Assembly (NCBI GenBank): GCA_021816865.1
Contig: JAKAWX010000006.1
Coordinates: forward strand, 1-64,000
Direction: 5' to 3'
DNA length: 64,000 nt
Source of the DNA: Thermoplasmata archaeon
Lineage (GTDB): Archaea > Thermoplasmatota > Thermoplasmata > Lutacidiplasmatales > UBA184
Shown here: one piece after another, positions 24,953 to 33,538 of the stretch
How positions within the stretch are numbered: the stretch's first letter is position 1
Layout of the letters: the number at the start of each line of letters is the position of its first letter
Notes under the pieces: generated by a model
Told to the model about the DNA's origin: nothing
The model's input: only the letters and a program-made list of their open reading frames with translations
Databases searched by the model: none
Position numbers and translations under genes: made by a program

Positions 24953-25540
24953 CTAGAGCAATCGCTCGAACAGGCGGACGTCCTCGTTCCAATCGTGCTT
25001 GTGGAGGACACCGCACTCGGTGAACCCGACGTGGCGGAAGAGCGCGTGCGCCGCCTCGAACCGCGCAAGCGCGTCGGCCCAGATCTCGGGAACGCCGGCA
25101 CGCTTCGCCCAGTCGAGCTCGGCGGCGATGAGCGCGGTCGCGACGCCCTGGCGGCGGTAATCGGGGTCGACGACGAGGTGGACGAGGCGGCCGCTGCCGT
25201 GACGCAGCTCGCACCCGACCACGCCGACCACGCGGCCGTCGCGTCGCGCGGCGAAGTACGTCACGCCTTCCATCCAGCTCGTGAACTCGAGCGGGGTCGG
25301 CTGCCACGTCTTGACGAGCTCGACGGGGAGCCCGGTCTTCTCGGCGTCCCAGACCTTCTTGTAGAGCGCGCAGATCGCGGGCACCTCTTGGTGCGTGACG
25401 CGCTCGACCGCCGGCTCCGCCGCTCCCTTCGTCGCACCGGCCGCAGGGGCGGCGACGTGCGGCGACTCCTCCCGTGCCGGTCGGTGCTCGTCGGCCACGA
25501 TGCGAACTCCGGTACGGGTCTCGAGCGCCGCGACACTCAC
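24953..25540 (-). CDS. GNAT-family N-acetyltransferase
   Basis: Acetyl-CoA-dependent acyltransferase. The acetyl-CoA site is GRLVHLVVDPDYRRQGVATAL, preceded by the strand DGRVVGVVGCELRHGS and followed by a C-terminal ALFRHVGFTECG, the usual GNAT order. 195 residues from the GTG at 25540; the first about 35 residues are low-complexity and a start further in is possible. A TATA-like TTCAATAAG (minus strand, about 25545-25553) is unusually close to that GTG. The substrate is unknown. Convergent with the zinc-ribbon gene. Confidence 0.85.
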   Translation of the reverse strand: MSVAALETRTGVRIVADEHRPAREESPHVAAPAAGATKGAAEPAVERVTHQEVPAICALYKKVWDAEKTGLPVELVKTWQPTPLEFTSWMEGVTYFAARRDGRVVGVVGCELRHGSGRLVHLVVDPDYRRQGVATALIAAELDWAKRAGVPEIWADALARFEAAHALFRHVGFTECGVLHKHDWNEDVRLFERLL

Positions 25541-25592
25541 GCCGCTTATTGAACCTTGCCCATCCGACCGGCCGCTCGGGCCCCCGGCGGGC

Positions 25593-26897
25593 CTACGGCG
25601 TGTGGCGCGACGGGGTCCGCGGGAACGGCGTCGTCTCCCGGATGTGTTCGCGTCGCAGCATCCACCGTACGACCCGCTCGACGCCGAGGCCGAAGCCCGC
25701 GTGCGGCACGCTCCCGTGCCGGCGCAGGTCGAGGTACCACTCGTACTCGCGCCGGTCGAGCCCGAGCTCGCCGAGACGCTCGACCAGGCGGTCGACGTGC
25801 GTTTCGCGGCACGAGCCGCCGACGACCTCGCCGTACCCTTCGGGCGCGAGGAGGTCCGCCGCCTCGACGGTGCGAGGGTCGTCGCCCGAGCGGAGCATGT
25901 AGAACGCCTTGAGCTCGCGGGGAAAGTGCGTGACAAAGATCGGCGAGCGCAGCTCGATCGTCAGCGCCCGCTCTTCCGCGGTGCCGAGGTCGCTGCCCCA
26001 CCGGACGGGAAGGCCTTGGGCGGCGAGCCGGTCGATCGCCTCCGCGTAGCGCAGGCGGGGGAACGGGGCCGAGAGCGCCGCGAGCTCGGCGGGGGGGCGT
26101 CCGAGCAGGGCGAGCTCGGTCGGCCGGCGCTCGGCGACCGCGTGCGCGGCCGAAACGACCATCCGCTCGACGAAGTCGATCAGCCCCTCGAGGTCGCACC
26201 AGGCGAGCTCGACCTCGAGGTGGAGGTACTCGGTGAGGTGCCGCGGGGTCCGCGACTTCTCGGCCCGGAACGACGGGGTAAGAGCGTAGACGCGCTCGTT
26301 CGGGAAGAGGAGCGCCTCGAGGTAGAGCTGCGCCGTCTGCGAGAGGTAGGCCGGCCGGCCGAAGTAGTCGAACTCGAACGCCTCCGCGCCGCCCTCGGCC
26401 GCGTTGCCCGAGAGCACGGGCGGGGTCGTCTCGAGGACCTCCTCGCGGTCGAGGAACTCGCGGAACGCGCGCAAAAGCTCCGCCTTCACGCGGAACGTGG
26501 CGACGTGCTCCTGCGAGCGGATCGCGAGGTGACGCTTGTCGAGCCGGAACTCCTCGGTCTGGTCGGAGAAGATCGGGAACGGCTCGCCGGGCTCGAGGAC
26601 CGTGAAGCGGGTCGCCCGGACCTCGCGGCCGCCCGGGGCCCGCGGGTCGTCGGCGACCGCCCCCTCGACCCGGATCGCTCCCTCGACCTGGACGTGCTCG
26701 GCCGCCGCGAACTCCTCCGGACCGAGGACGTCCTTACGGCCCGTGACCTGGACCGACCCGGTCCGGTCGCGCAGGACGACGAACAGGATCCCCCCGGACG
26801 AGCGGGAGCGCAGCACCCAGCCACGGACGCGCACCGTCCGCCCGACCGCGTCGGGCGCGAAGACGCGCGCCACCGGGTCGACCGTCGACGCGCTCAC
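25593..26897 (-). CDS. asnS: Asparaginyl-tRNA synthetase
   Basis: Class IIb synthetase, 434 residues. An N-terminal OB-fold anticodon-binding domain (about 10-110, VRVRGWVLRSRSSGGILFVVLRDR) leads to the catalytic core with FRAEKSRTPRHLTEYLHLEVEL (motif 2) and GFGLGVERVVRWML (motif 3). The ending IRETTPFPRTPSRHTP is that of AsnRS rather than archaeal AspRS. The GTG at 26897 overlaps the TFS stop (GTGA), and the family N terminus begins there. A discriminating or non-discriminating AspRS is the alternative, judged unlikely. Confidence 0.88.
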   Translation of the reverse strand: MSASTVDPVARVFAPDAVGRTVRVRGWVLRSRSSGGILFVVLRDRTGSVQVTGRKDVLGPEEFAAAEHVQVEGAIRVEGAVADDPRAPGGREVRATRFTVLEPGEPFPIFSDQTEEFRLDKRHLAIRSQEHVATFRVKAELLRAFREFLDREEVLETTPPVLSGNAAEGGAEAFEFDYFGRPAYLSQTAQLYLEALLFPNERVYALTPSFRAEKSRTPRHLTEYLHLEVELAWCDLEGLIDFVERMVVSAAHAVAERRPTELALLGRPPAELAALSAPFPRLRYAEAIDRLAAQGLPVRWGSDLGTAEERALTIELRSPIFVTHFPRELKAFYMLRSGDDPRTVEAADLLAPEGYGEVVGGSCRETHVDRLVERLGELGLDRREYEWYLDLRRHGSVPHAGFGLGVERVVRWMLRREHIRETTPFPRTPSRHTP

Positions 26898-27205
26898 TGG
26901 TAATCCCGCCACTTGTGGCCGCACTTCGTGCACTCGAAGATCCGGGTCTCGGGCTCGTCCGAGCCGCGCGTCTGGCGGAGCACCCAGTACGCCTCGCCGT
27001 TGCCGCACTTGGGGCAGACCTCCTGGGTCTTCGGGAGCGTGGCGACCTTGTTCTCGACCACCTCCATCGGGCGGTGCGTCGCGGTCGTGCGTACCACGGC
27101 GACCCCCTCGCCGAGCGGGACGGTCGTCCCGCAGGACGTGCACCGCCAGACCTCCGCCGCCCGGTCGGGCCGCATCAGCCGTTTGCATTTCGGGCAGAAC
27201 TTCAC
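26894..27205 (-). CDS. tfs: Transcription factor S (TFIIS/RPB9-like cleavage factor)
   Basis: Induces transcript cleavage in stalled RNA polymerase. An N-terminal zinc ribbon (CPKCKRLM and CTSCG, cysteines 4, 7, 22, 25) and a C-terminal ribbon (CPKCGNG and CTKCGHKW, 64, 67, 92, 95) flank the catalytic acidic pair in SDEPET (Asp83, Glu84), so it should be active. 103 residues. First gene of a tfs-asnS operon; a TATA-like GGCTATTTGAC (plus-strand reading, 27227-27237) lies 27 bases before the GTG. Confidence 0.95.
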   Translation of the reverse strand: MKFCPKCKRLMRPDRAAEVWRCTSCGTTVPLGEGVAVVRTTATHRPMEVVENKVATLPKTQEVCPKCGNGEAYWVLRQTRGSDEPETRIFECTKCGHKWRDYQ

Positions 27206-27226
27206 GGGCCCCTGCGACCCGCGAGG

Positions 27227-27237
27227 GGCTATTTGAC
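27227..27237 (-). promoter_or_regulatory. TATA box of the tfs-asnS operon
   Basis: GTCAAATAGCC on the minus strand, centred 27 bases before the TFS GTG and just downstream of the purD stop. Confidence 0.6.
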
Positions 27238-27254
27238 GGTTGGCCGAACGCCCG

Positions 27255-28661
27255 TCAGCCGAGGAGGGTCTCGGGCGTCCCCGCGCTCGAGGGCGGGGCT
27301 CCGGGCGGGGCGACGCTGAGCGGCAGGGGAGAGGTCTTCGCTCCGGGAACCCGGAGCCGTCGGACGTGCTCCCAGCGACGCGCGAGGTCGTCCTTCGTTC
27401 CGATGTCGTGCCGCACGTAGTACTCGCCCTTCACGAACGCGAGCGCCGACTCGACCCGGTGGCTCGCCTCGTGGATCGCGCTCGCCTCCCCGACGAGCGC
27501 GATCCCGCGGGACGAGGTGAGCCTCACGGTCGCCGGCCCGGCCGCCTCGACGCTCCCGTAGAGGACGTGGACACCGGCGGACTCGATCGCGCCCGCGTCG
27601 AGCGTGAGGAGCCCCCCCGGCCGCGGTCGGTCGCCGTACCCGGGCGGGACGAGGTACTTCACGACCGTGGAACGGAGCCGGAACTCGAGGAGGTTCGGGT
27701 CGACCCGTCCGTTCGCGACACCGGCGAGAAGCGCCCCGAAGTCCCCTTCCTCGTAGAGCGTGAGGACGTTGATCCCCTCGGGATCGCCGAAGCGGACGTT
27801 GAACTCGAGGAGGAGCGGGCCGTCGGCGGTGAGCATGAACCCGCCGTAGAGGATGCCCCGGTAGGCGAGCCCCTCCGCGCGTATCGCGTCGACCGATCGG
27901 GCGAGGATCGCGAGCGCCCGGTCCCGGTCGCCGGCCGAGAGGAACGGAAGGAGGTGGTCGCGCTGCGAGTACGACCCCATGCCGCCCGTGTTGCCGCCCG
28001 CGTTCCCTTCGAGCGCCCGCTTGAAATCCTGGACCGCGGGCATCGGGTAGACGCCCGAGTCGGTCACGAACGCCATGAGGCTGAACTCCTCGCCGTCGAG
28101 CTTCTCCTCGAGGAGGGCGCGCCCGCCCTGGACGAGGAGCGATTTGGCGTACATCGCGCCGTCCTTCGGGTCCGTGAAATCCGACCCCTGGACCCAGACC
28201 CCCTTGCCCGCGGTCAGGCCGTCCGGCTTCACGACGAAGGGGCGCCCGAACTCGGCGACGGCCCGGTCGACCTCCTCGACCGTCCGCGGCGCGACCCACT
28301 TCGGCTGGCCGGAAACGCGGCGGCGCTCGAGGAGCTCCCGGCAGTAGAGCTTCGACGACTCGATGCGCGCCGCCGCGCGGTCGGGCCCCACGACCGCGAC
28401 GCCGTGGGCGCGCAGCACGTCCGCGACGCCGGCGGCGAGCGGGGCCTCGGGGCCGATCACCGCGACGTCGACCCGTTCCTCGCGGGCGAGTCCGGCGAGC
28501 CGTGGCCCGTCGTTCGGGTCGGTCCGCACCGCGCGTCGGGCGATGGCGTCGAGCCCGGGATTCGCGTTCGCGCTCGCGACCACGACCTCGGCCCCCGACC
28601 GGTGGAGGGTGGCGGCGATCGCGTGCTCGCGCGCCCCTCCTCCCACGACCAGAAATCTCAT
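27255..28661 (-). CDS. purD: Phosphoribosylamine-glycine ligase
   Basis: ATP-grasp enzyme of purine synthesis step 2. The start MRFLVVGGGAREHAIAATL, VIGPEAPLAAG, the ATP-grasp segment RPFVVKPDGLTAGKGVWV, GGNTGGMGSYS and LLEFNVRFGDPE are all diagnostic. 468 residues with a Pro-rich extension of about 25 residues at the C terminus. A TATA-like GCTATAGCC lies at 28688-28696, 31 bases before the ATG. It stands alone among pur genes in this window. Confidence 0.96.
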   Translation of the reverse strand: MRFLVVGGGAREHAIAATLHRSGAEVVVASANANPGLDAIARRAVRTDPNDGPRLAGLAREERVDVAVIGPEAPLAAGVADVLRAHGVAVVGPDRAAARIESSKLYCRELLERRRVSGQPKWVAPRTVEEVDRAVAEFGRPFVVKPDGLTAGKGVWVQGSDFTDPKDGAMYAKSLLVQGGRALLEEKLDGEEFSLMAFVTDSGVYPMPAVQDFKRALEGNAGGNTGGMGSYSQRDHLLPFLSAGDRDRALAILARSVDAIRAEGLAYRGILYGGFMLTADGPLLLEFNVRFGDPEGINVLTLYEEGDFGALLAGVANGRVDPNLLEFRLRSTVVKYLVPPGYGDRPRPGGLLTLDAGAIESAGVHVLYGSVEAAGPATVRLTSSRGIALVGEASAIHEASHRVESALAFVKGEYYVRHDIGTKDDLARRWEHVRRLRVPGAKTSPLPLSVAPPGAPPSSAGTPETLLG

Positions 28662-28687
28662 GGGCGGTCTCCCGGGAAGCGGCTCAG

Positions 28688-28696
28688 GCTATAGCC
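28688..28696 (-). promoter_or_regulatory. TATA box of purD
   Basis: GGCTATAGC on the minus strand, centred 31 bases before the purD ATG. Confidence 0.55.
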
Positions 28697-28791
28697 CCGT
28701 CGGCCCGGCCCGCGCGCCGGTGCCCCGGCGGGGAGGGCGTCCCGCCACGCTTAAGAAGAGAGGGAAAGTGGGCCGTCCTCCGGTAGCGCCG

Positions 28792-29079
28792 ATGGAGATC
28801 CAGGTCACCGAGAAGGAGCACGACCTCCTGCGCGTCGAGTTCCCGCGCGGCGAGGAGACGCTCCTGATCCCGCTCGTCGAGGCCCTCCAGAAGGAGGAGA
28901 AGGTGGTCGAGGCCCGCTACTACCTCGGGCACCCGTACCTCGAGCGCCCGACGCTCCTCCTCCGGACCAAGGGCGAGAAGCCCCAGCAGATCCTGAAGCG
29001 CGTGCTCAAGGACATGACCGACCTCTACGCCGACCTGCTCACCGACTTCGAGAAGAAGGCCGACAAAGTCCGAGCGTAG
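28792..29079 (+). CDS. rpoL: DNA-directed RNA polymerase subunit L
   Basis: Rpb11/Rpc19 homologue that pairs with RpoD in the polymerase assembly platform. MEIQVTEKEHDLLRVEF, LLIPLVEALQKEEKVVEARYYLGHPYLERPTLLLRT and the C-terminal helix match the archaeal subunit. 95 residues from the ATG at 28792. A less GC-rich CGCTTAAGAAGAG (28748-28760) about 39 bases upstream is the probable promoter and implies a short leader here. kptA follows by 15 bases. Confidence 0.9.
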   Translation: MEIQVTEKEHDLLRVEFPRGEETLLIPLVEALQKEEKVVEARYYLGHPYLERPTLLLRTKGEKPQQILKRVLKDMTDLYADLLTDFEKKADKVRA

Positions 29080-29094
29080 CGGGAGAGCCGCGAG

Positions 29095-29763
29095 ATGCTG
29101 AAGGAGTGCGGTCAGCACGGGTACTTCCGGGCCGAGGTCTGCCCGGTCTGCGGCCGGCCCGGTCGGTTCCTGATGAACGACCGGGAGCTCGACCACCTCG
29201 GTCGGATCCTCACCGGCATCCTTCGCCACTTCCCGGACCGCTACGGGCTCGCGATCGAGCCGACGGGGTGGGTCTCGCTGCCGGAGATCGTCCGGGCGAT
29301 CTCCTCGAAGCACTCCGCCTACCACTGGCTCCGGACGGCGCACCTGGTCGCGATCGCCGAGACGGACGCGAAGGGCCGGTACGAGGTCCGGGACGACCGC
29401 GTGCGCGCGACGTACGGCCACACGGTCGACGTCGCCCTCGACCTGCCCACGGAGAACATCCCCGACCACCTCTACTACCCGGTCACCGCCGAGGAGGCCG
29501 GGATCGTGCTCGAGGTCGGCCTGCGCCCGTCCGACCGCAAGAAGGTCCACCTGTCGAAGACCGCCGAGGACGCCCGGAGCGCGGGCTCGGTCCGCACCCC
29601 GGAGCCGATCATCCTCGAGGTCGACGCGAGCCGGGCGCGCCGCGAGGGGGGCCTCGTGATCATGAAGGCCGGCAAGACCGTCTACCTCACCGACCAGGTC
29701 CCCGCGGAGTTCCTGCGGCGGGTGGAGACGCCCGTCCCCCGCGGGGAGAGCGACGCCCCTTAG
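29095..29763 (+). CDS. kptA: RNA 2'-phosphotransferase (Tpt1/KptA) with N-terminal zinc ribbon
   Basis: Transfers a 2'-phosphate from RNA to NAD. The N-terminal 20 residues form a zinc ribbon (CGQHGYFRAEVCPVCG) seen in many archaeal members. The core starts LTGILRHFPDRYGLAIEPTGWV and includes KGRYEVRDDRVRATYGHTV (conserved R and H) and SDRKKVHLSKT. The usual YHGT loop is replaced by LYYPVT, so one substrate-side residue is changed. 222 residues. Co-directional with rpoL. In archaea the biological substrate is uncertain. Confidence 0.88.
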   Translation: MLKECGQHGYFRAEVCPVCGRPGRFLMNDRELDHLGRILTGILRHFPDRYGLAIEPTGWVSLPEIVRAISSKHSAYHWLRTAHLVAIAETDAKGRYEVRDDRVRATYGHTVDVALDLPTENIPDHLYYPVTAEEAGIVLEVGLRPSDRKKVHLSKTAEDARSAGSVRTPEPIILEVDASRARREGGLVIMKAGKTVYLTDQVPAEFLRRVETPVPRGESDAP

Positions 29764-30109
29764 AGCCGCGCCGGCGTCCGGGGGGTCGCTCCCGGGTCAC
29801 CGACGCGTGTCGGGGATCCCCCGGATCGTCCGGCCGTTCGGTTACGTGGGGCACGGAACTTGCCGGGGGTGCTCCGAGGCTTGATCGGCCGTCGGGCCCC
29901 GGGTGCGGAGACCGCGTCCTCGGGCCGGTTCACGGTGGGATCGCTCGGGGACGTACTGCGAGCCAAGCCGAATCGTGTCGCTCTCCTCCGGCCGGTCCGC
30001 GCCGCGACCGCTCCCGACGCACCGCCGCCCCGAGCGCCCGCCGCAAGGCGGGGCCGGGCATCGGGTCCCAGAGCGGACCCGTTTCCCCGGCCCGGGTCCC
30101 CCCGGTCGC
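29764..30109. other. Intergenic region, no gene supported
   Basis: About 346 bases between kptA and the end of the convergent zinc-ribbon membrane protein gene. The open frames here are Arg/Pro-rich and not coding-like. I looked for SRP RNA (GGAAGG-type tetraloop core) and RNase P RNA motifs and found none. It contains several short GC-rich inverted repeats, expected at this composition. I see nothing definite. Confidence 0.4.
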
Positions 30110-30736
30110 TCAGGCGAACCCGCTGTTGCCCACGTTCGACTCGTACTGGGTAACGACGTAGACGCCGATCGTGAGGCTGCTCGCGACCGGGTACGGATTC
30201 GTGAACACGAAATAGTACGTGTCGGTCACCGGCGCGGAGTAGACGATCCGCGCGTCGGCGCTCGGGCCGGCGGACCACGCCGGCGCGGGGAGGCTCCCGT
30301 TCCGGAACTCCGCCCAGGCCGTAGAGTTGTAGACGGCGAGTCCGATGTTCGTCCCCGCGGGGGCGTAGGTGGAGAAGTTGCCGATCACGTAGTCGCCGCC
30401 GGTGATCTCCCCGTAGATCACGGTGAAGTTCCCGGGGCCGATCTCGTAGCCGCCCTGGGTCGTGAGGGGGTCGCCCGTGAGGACGGGAGGCCCCGAGAGG
30501 ACCGCCGGGATCACGGCGTAGGCGAGGCCGAGGACCACGACCACGACGATCGCGGTCCGGAGCGCCGCCGTCAGCCGAAGGCGGAGACGGACCTTCCGAG
30601 GCGCGCGCGGGACGTCCCGGGCGCGGACCGGGTCGCCGGCGCCGCAGATCTCGCACCGATCGGCCCGCGGAGGAACGGCGACGCCGCAGAACCGGCACGC
30701 GCCCCAAGTGCCGCTCGGGTCAAGGGTCGCGCTCAC
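30110..30736 (-). CDS. Zinc-ribbon, membrane-anchored protein with extracytoplasmic domain
   Basis: 208 residues. An N-terminal zinc ribbon (CRFCGVAVPPRADRCEICG, cysteines at about 14, 17, 28, 31) is followed by a basic stretch and one hydrophobic helix (about 58-80). A C-terminal domain rich in Thr, Tyr and Gly (about 85-208) has YYFVFTNPYPVASSLTIGVYV and looks like a secreted beta-sandwich. Topology would place the ribbon inside and the beta domain outside. No family recognised; similar anchored layouts are common in Thermoplasmatota. Start is the GTG at 30736. Confidence 0.72.
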   Translation of the reverse strand: MSATLDPSGTWGACRFCGVAVPPRADRCEICGAGDPVRARDVPRAPRKVRLRLRLTAALRTAIVVVVVLGLAYAVIPAVLSGPPVLTGDPLTTQGGYEIGPGNFTVIYGEITGGDYVIGNFSTYAPAGTNIGLAVYNSTAWAEFRNGSLPAPAWSAGPSADARIVYSAPVTDTYYFVFTNPYPVASSLTIGVYVVTQYESNVGNSGFA

Positions 30737-30809
30737 GGCCGGGAGGTCGACCCCCGCGAGCCCCTTTTGGGGTTTCGTACGAACCCGTTACGGCCCCCCG
30801 GACGACCGT

Positions 30810-32288
30810 TCAGGCCTTGCGCTTCGGGACGCCGAGGTTGACCAGGACGTTCTTGCGGCGGGTGTAGGTCCGGACCGCATCCCGCCCCTGCTCGAAACCC
30901 AGCCCGCTCGACTTCGTGCCGGCGAACGGCGACTGCGGGTAGGTGATCGGCGCCTCGTTGACGACGACCATCCCCGCCTCGAGCCGGCGCGCGACCGTGT
31001 GGGCGGTCGAAAGGTCTCGGGTCCACACGGCGCCGAGGAGCCCGTAGCGGGTCGAGTTCGCGAGGCGGACCGCCTCGTCGGCGTCGCGGAACCCGGCGGC
31101 CGCGAGCACCGGGCCGAAGATCTCCTCCGCGACCGCCCGGGAATGCTCGGGGACGTCGACGAGGACCGTCGGTCGGAGGAAGTTGCCCGACGCGAGCCCG
31201 GCCTCCGTCGCCCGAGCGCCTCCCGTCAGGAGCTTCCCGCCGTCCGACCGCGCGTCGGCGACGAACCCGAGCGCACGCTCGAGCTGCTCGGGCGACACGA
31301 CGGGACCCATCTCGACGCCCTCCGCGAGGCCCGGACCGAGGCGCAGCGCCTCGGCGACGGTCCGCACGCGTTCGAGGAACGGTTCGCGGATGCTCTCGTG
31401 GACGTAGAGGCGCGAGGCGGCCCAGCACATCTGGCCCGCGTTCTGGAAGATGCCGTACCCGATCGCCCGGGCCGCCCGGTCGAGGTCGGCGTCCGGGAAG
31501 ACGAGGACCGGGCCCTTGCCGCCGAGTTCGAGCGTGAGGGGGCGAAGGTGGCGGGCGGCGAGCGCGGCGATCCGCTCCCCGACCTCGACGCTGCCCGTGA
31601 ACGTGACGGAGCGACATCGCGGGTCCTCGACCAACGCCTCGCCGACCCGCGCGCCCGGCCCCGGGACGACGTTCAGGATCCCCGGCGGGACGCCGGCGCT
31701 CTTCGCGAGACGGGCGAAGGCGACCGCCGTCGCGGGGGTCAGGCTCGCCGGTTTCAGGACGACCGCGTTCCCCGCGGCGAGCGCCGGGGCGACCGACCGC
31801 ACCGCGAGGAGAAGCGGGTAGTTCCACGGGGCGATGTGGACGGTGACGCCGAGCGGCTCGCGCACCGTGTAATCGAATCGAGGCCCGGGAACGGGGATCG
31901 TCTCCCCCTCGGTCTTGTCGGCGAGCCCCGCGAAGTACTCGAGGGTACGGACGACGTATCCTACGTCCGCGCGCGATTCGCGCAGTGGCTTGCCCATATT
32001 GAGCGTCTCGAGACGGGCGAACGTCTCCGCGTCGGCCTCGAGGAGGGCCGCGAGCCGGAACAAGGTCCGGCCCCGGCGGGCGCCGTCGTCCTCGGCCCAG
32101 TTCGTCTCCCGGAACGCGCGCTCCGCGGACTCCATCGCCGCACGCGCGTCGTCGACCGATCCTACGGCGGCCCGGGCGAACTCACGGTTCGTCGCGGGAT
32201 CGACGATGGGGCGCCGCTCCCCCGCGGCACCGGGGGACTCCTCACCGCCGATGAACAGGTCGTACGTCGCGTCCGGGGGAGCCGACAT
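30810..32288 (-). CDS. NAD(P)-dependent aldehyde dehydrogenase
   Basis: 492 residues of the classical ALDH superfamily. Seen are APWNYPLLLAVRSVAPALAAGN (coenzyme site), VTFTGSVEVGERI, the general-base glutamate in LTLELGGKGP and the catalytic cysteine in NAGQMCWAASRLYV. The C-terminal oligomerisation strand includes SPFAGTKSSGLGFEQG. It resembles betaine/succinate-semialdehyde types, but substrate is not fixed by these motifs. The ATG at 32288 starts the family N terminus (DLFIGGEESPG); a CTCTAAG box lies about 32 bases upstream. Confidence 0.92.
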   Translation of the reverse strand: MSAPPDATYDLFIGGEESPGAAGERRPIVDPATNREFARAAVGSVDDARAAMESAERAFRETNWAEDDGARRGRTLFRLAALLEADAETFARLETLNMGKPLRESRADVGYVVRTLEYFAGLADKTEGETIPVPGPRFDYTVREPLGVTVHIAPWNYPLLLAVRSVAPALAAGNAVVLKPASLTPATAVAFARLAKSAGVPPGILNVVPGPGARVGEALVEDPRCRSVTFTGSVEVGERIAALAARHLRPLTLELGGKGPVLVFPDADLDRAARAIGYGIFQNAGQMCWAASRLYVHESIREPFLERVRTVAEALRLGPGLAEGVEMGPVVSPEQLERALGFVADARSDGGKLLTGGARATEAGLASGNFLRPTVLVDVPEHSRAVAEEIFGPVLAAAGFRDADEAVRLANSTRYGLLGAVWTRDLSTAHTVARRLEAGMVVVNEAPITYPQSPFAGTKSSGLGFEQGRDAVRTYTRRKNVLVNLGVPKRKA

Positions 32289-32335
32289 CGTGGCGGACGC
32301 GAGACCTCCGCGACCACTTAGAGATTCGGCTCCGG

Positions 32336-33478
32336 TCAGGGACGGGTCGAGTACGTCCGCCCCTTCCACTCGACCGGCCGCCCGCGCAGGCCCCGGGAGA
32401 GCGAGGTCGCGACCAGGACGAGATAGTAGGTCGCGGCGACCGGCCAGAGGAGGCCCCACGCCGCCGGCGCACCGACCGCCCGCGCGAACGCGACGTGCTT
32501 TCCGAAGAGCGCGAGGTAGAGGAACCCGCCGACCCCCACCAGCAGGGGGCTTCCGAACGCCGCGCCGAGCGGAAGGAGCGCGAGCGGCAGGAGGAAAAGG
32601 CCGACGAGTCCGGCCAGGAAGCCGATGAGGCGCCCCGCCGAGAACGTGTCACCGTGGATGTTCTTGAGGAGACCCTCGAACATCTCCGATCGGTCCCGGT
32701 ACATCCGGGTCTCGGCGAGGTCGGGCGCCCACGCGACGCGCAGGCGCCGGCCGGCGTCCCGGTATCGCCGGGCGATCGCGACGTCCTCGAGGACGATCGA
32801 CCGGACCGAGGCGTGGCCGCCGAGCGCGTCGTACGTCGACCGTCGGGTGAGCCAGTACTGGCCGTTCGCCATCGCGGCGCGCGACCCGTCCCGGTTCACG
32901 TGCGGCGCCCGGAAGTAGGTGAGGACCATCTGGACGTAGAACGGCAGGACGATCCGCTCCCACGGGCCGACCATCTCGACCCGGGGGGCGATCGTCGCGA
33001 GGTCGGCGTGCTCGCGCACCGCCCAGTCGAGCGTCGTGCGCACGGTCGCCGGACGGGTCCGCACGTCGGCGTCGAGGAACAGGAGCCACTCCCCGGAGGT
33101 CGCCCGGGCGCCCGTCGCGCAGGCCCAGTTCTTCCCGACCCACCCGGTCGGGAGCGGCGGGGGGTCGACCCGGCGGACCCGCGGCGCCCGGGCGTCGATC
33201 ACCTCCCGGGTGCGGTCGGTCGACCCGTCCTCGACGACGACGACCTCGAGGTCCGGGTAGTCCTGGACGAGCAGGCCGTCGAGTGTCGCCGGGAGGTCCT
33301 CCTCCTCGTTCCGCGCGGCGATCACGATGCTCACCTTCGGCCGCGCGAGGCCGGGCGGGTCGGGCGGCGCGGGTCCGAGCTCGGGCATCTGCGCGGCGAG
33401 GACGATCGCCACGCCCTGGTAGAGTAGGACGGCGATCGCCCCGACGATCAGGAGGCCGACCGCCCACTCCGCGAGCAT
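32336..33478 (-). CDS. Membrane glycosyltransferase family 2 (CrtQ/HpnB-like)
   Basis: 380 residues. One N-terminal hydrophobic helix (about 5-30) precedes a GT-A domain with VSIVIAARNEEEDLPATL, VVVEDGSTDRT and the metal-binding LLFLDADVRT, then GPWERIVLPFYVQMVLTYF. Three or more C-terminal hydrophobic segments follow (about 270-360). The arrangement fits glycosyltransferases acting on membrane lipids such as carotenoids or hopanoids; the actual acceptor is unknown. Divergent from the helicase, with one AT-rich box between them; the ATG at 33478 is 25 bases from that box. Confidence 0.83.
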   Translation of the reverse strand: MLAEWAVGLLIVGAIAVLLYQGVAIVLAAQMPELGPAPPDPPGLARPKVSIVIAARNEEEDLPATLDGLLVQDYPDLEVVVVEDGSTDRTREVIDARAPRVRRVDPPPLPTGWVGKNWACATGARATSGEWLLFLDADVRTRPATVRTTLDWAVREHADLATIAPRVEMVGPWERIVLPFYVQMVLTYFRAPHVNRDGSRAAMANGQYWLTRRSTYDALGGHASVRSIVLEDVAIARRYRDAGRRLRVAWAPDLAETRMYRDRSEMFEGLLKNIHGDTFSAGRLIGFLAGLVGLFLLPLALLPLGAAFGSPLLVGVGGFLYLALFGKHVAFARAVGAPAAWGLLWPVAATYYLVLVATSLSRGLRGRPVEWKGRTYSTRP

Positions 33479-33497
33479 CGTCCGCCGTAGACGGGCG

Positions 33498-33508
33498 CTA
33501 ATAAATCC
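33498..33508. promoter_or_regulatory. Shared AT-rich promoter core between glycosyltransferase and helicase
   Basis: GCTAATAAATC is centred 25 bases from the minus-strand glycosyltransferase ATG and 36 bases from the plus-strand helicase ATG at 33539. It is the only TATA-like element in the gap. Confidence 0.5.
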
Positions 33509-33538
33509 GTGGCCCGTGGCCGGGGCGGTCGCGAGCCG

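Noticed and set aside
29764-30109. Candidate structural RNA (SRP or RNase P) in the gap
   Set aside because: Characteristic conserved core motifs were not found on either strand; only general GC-rich hairpins.
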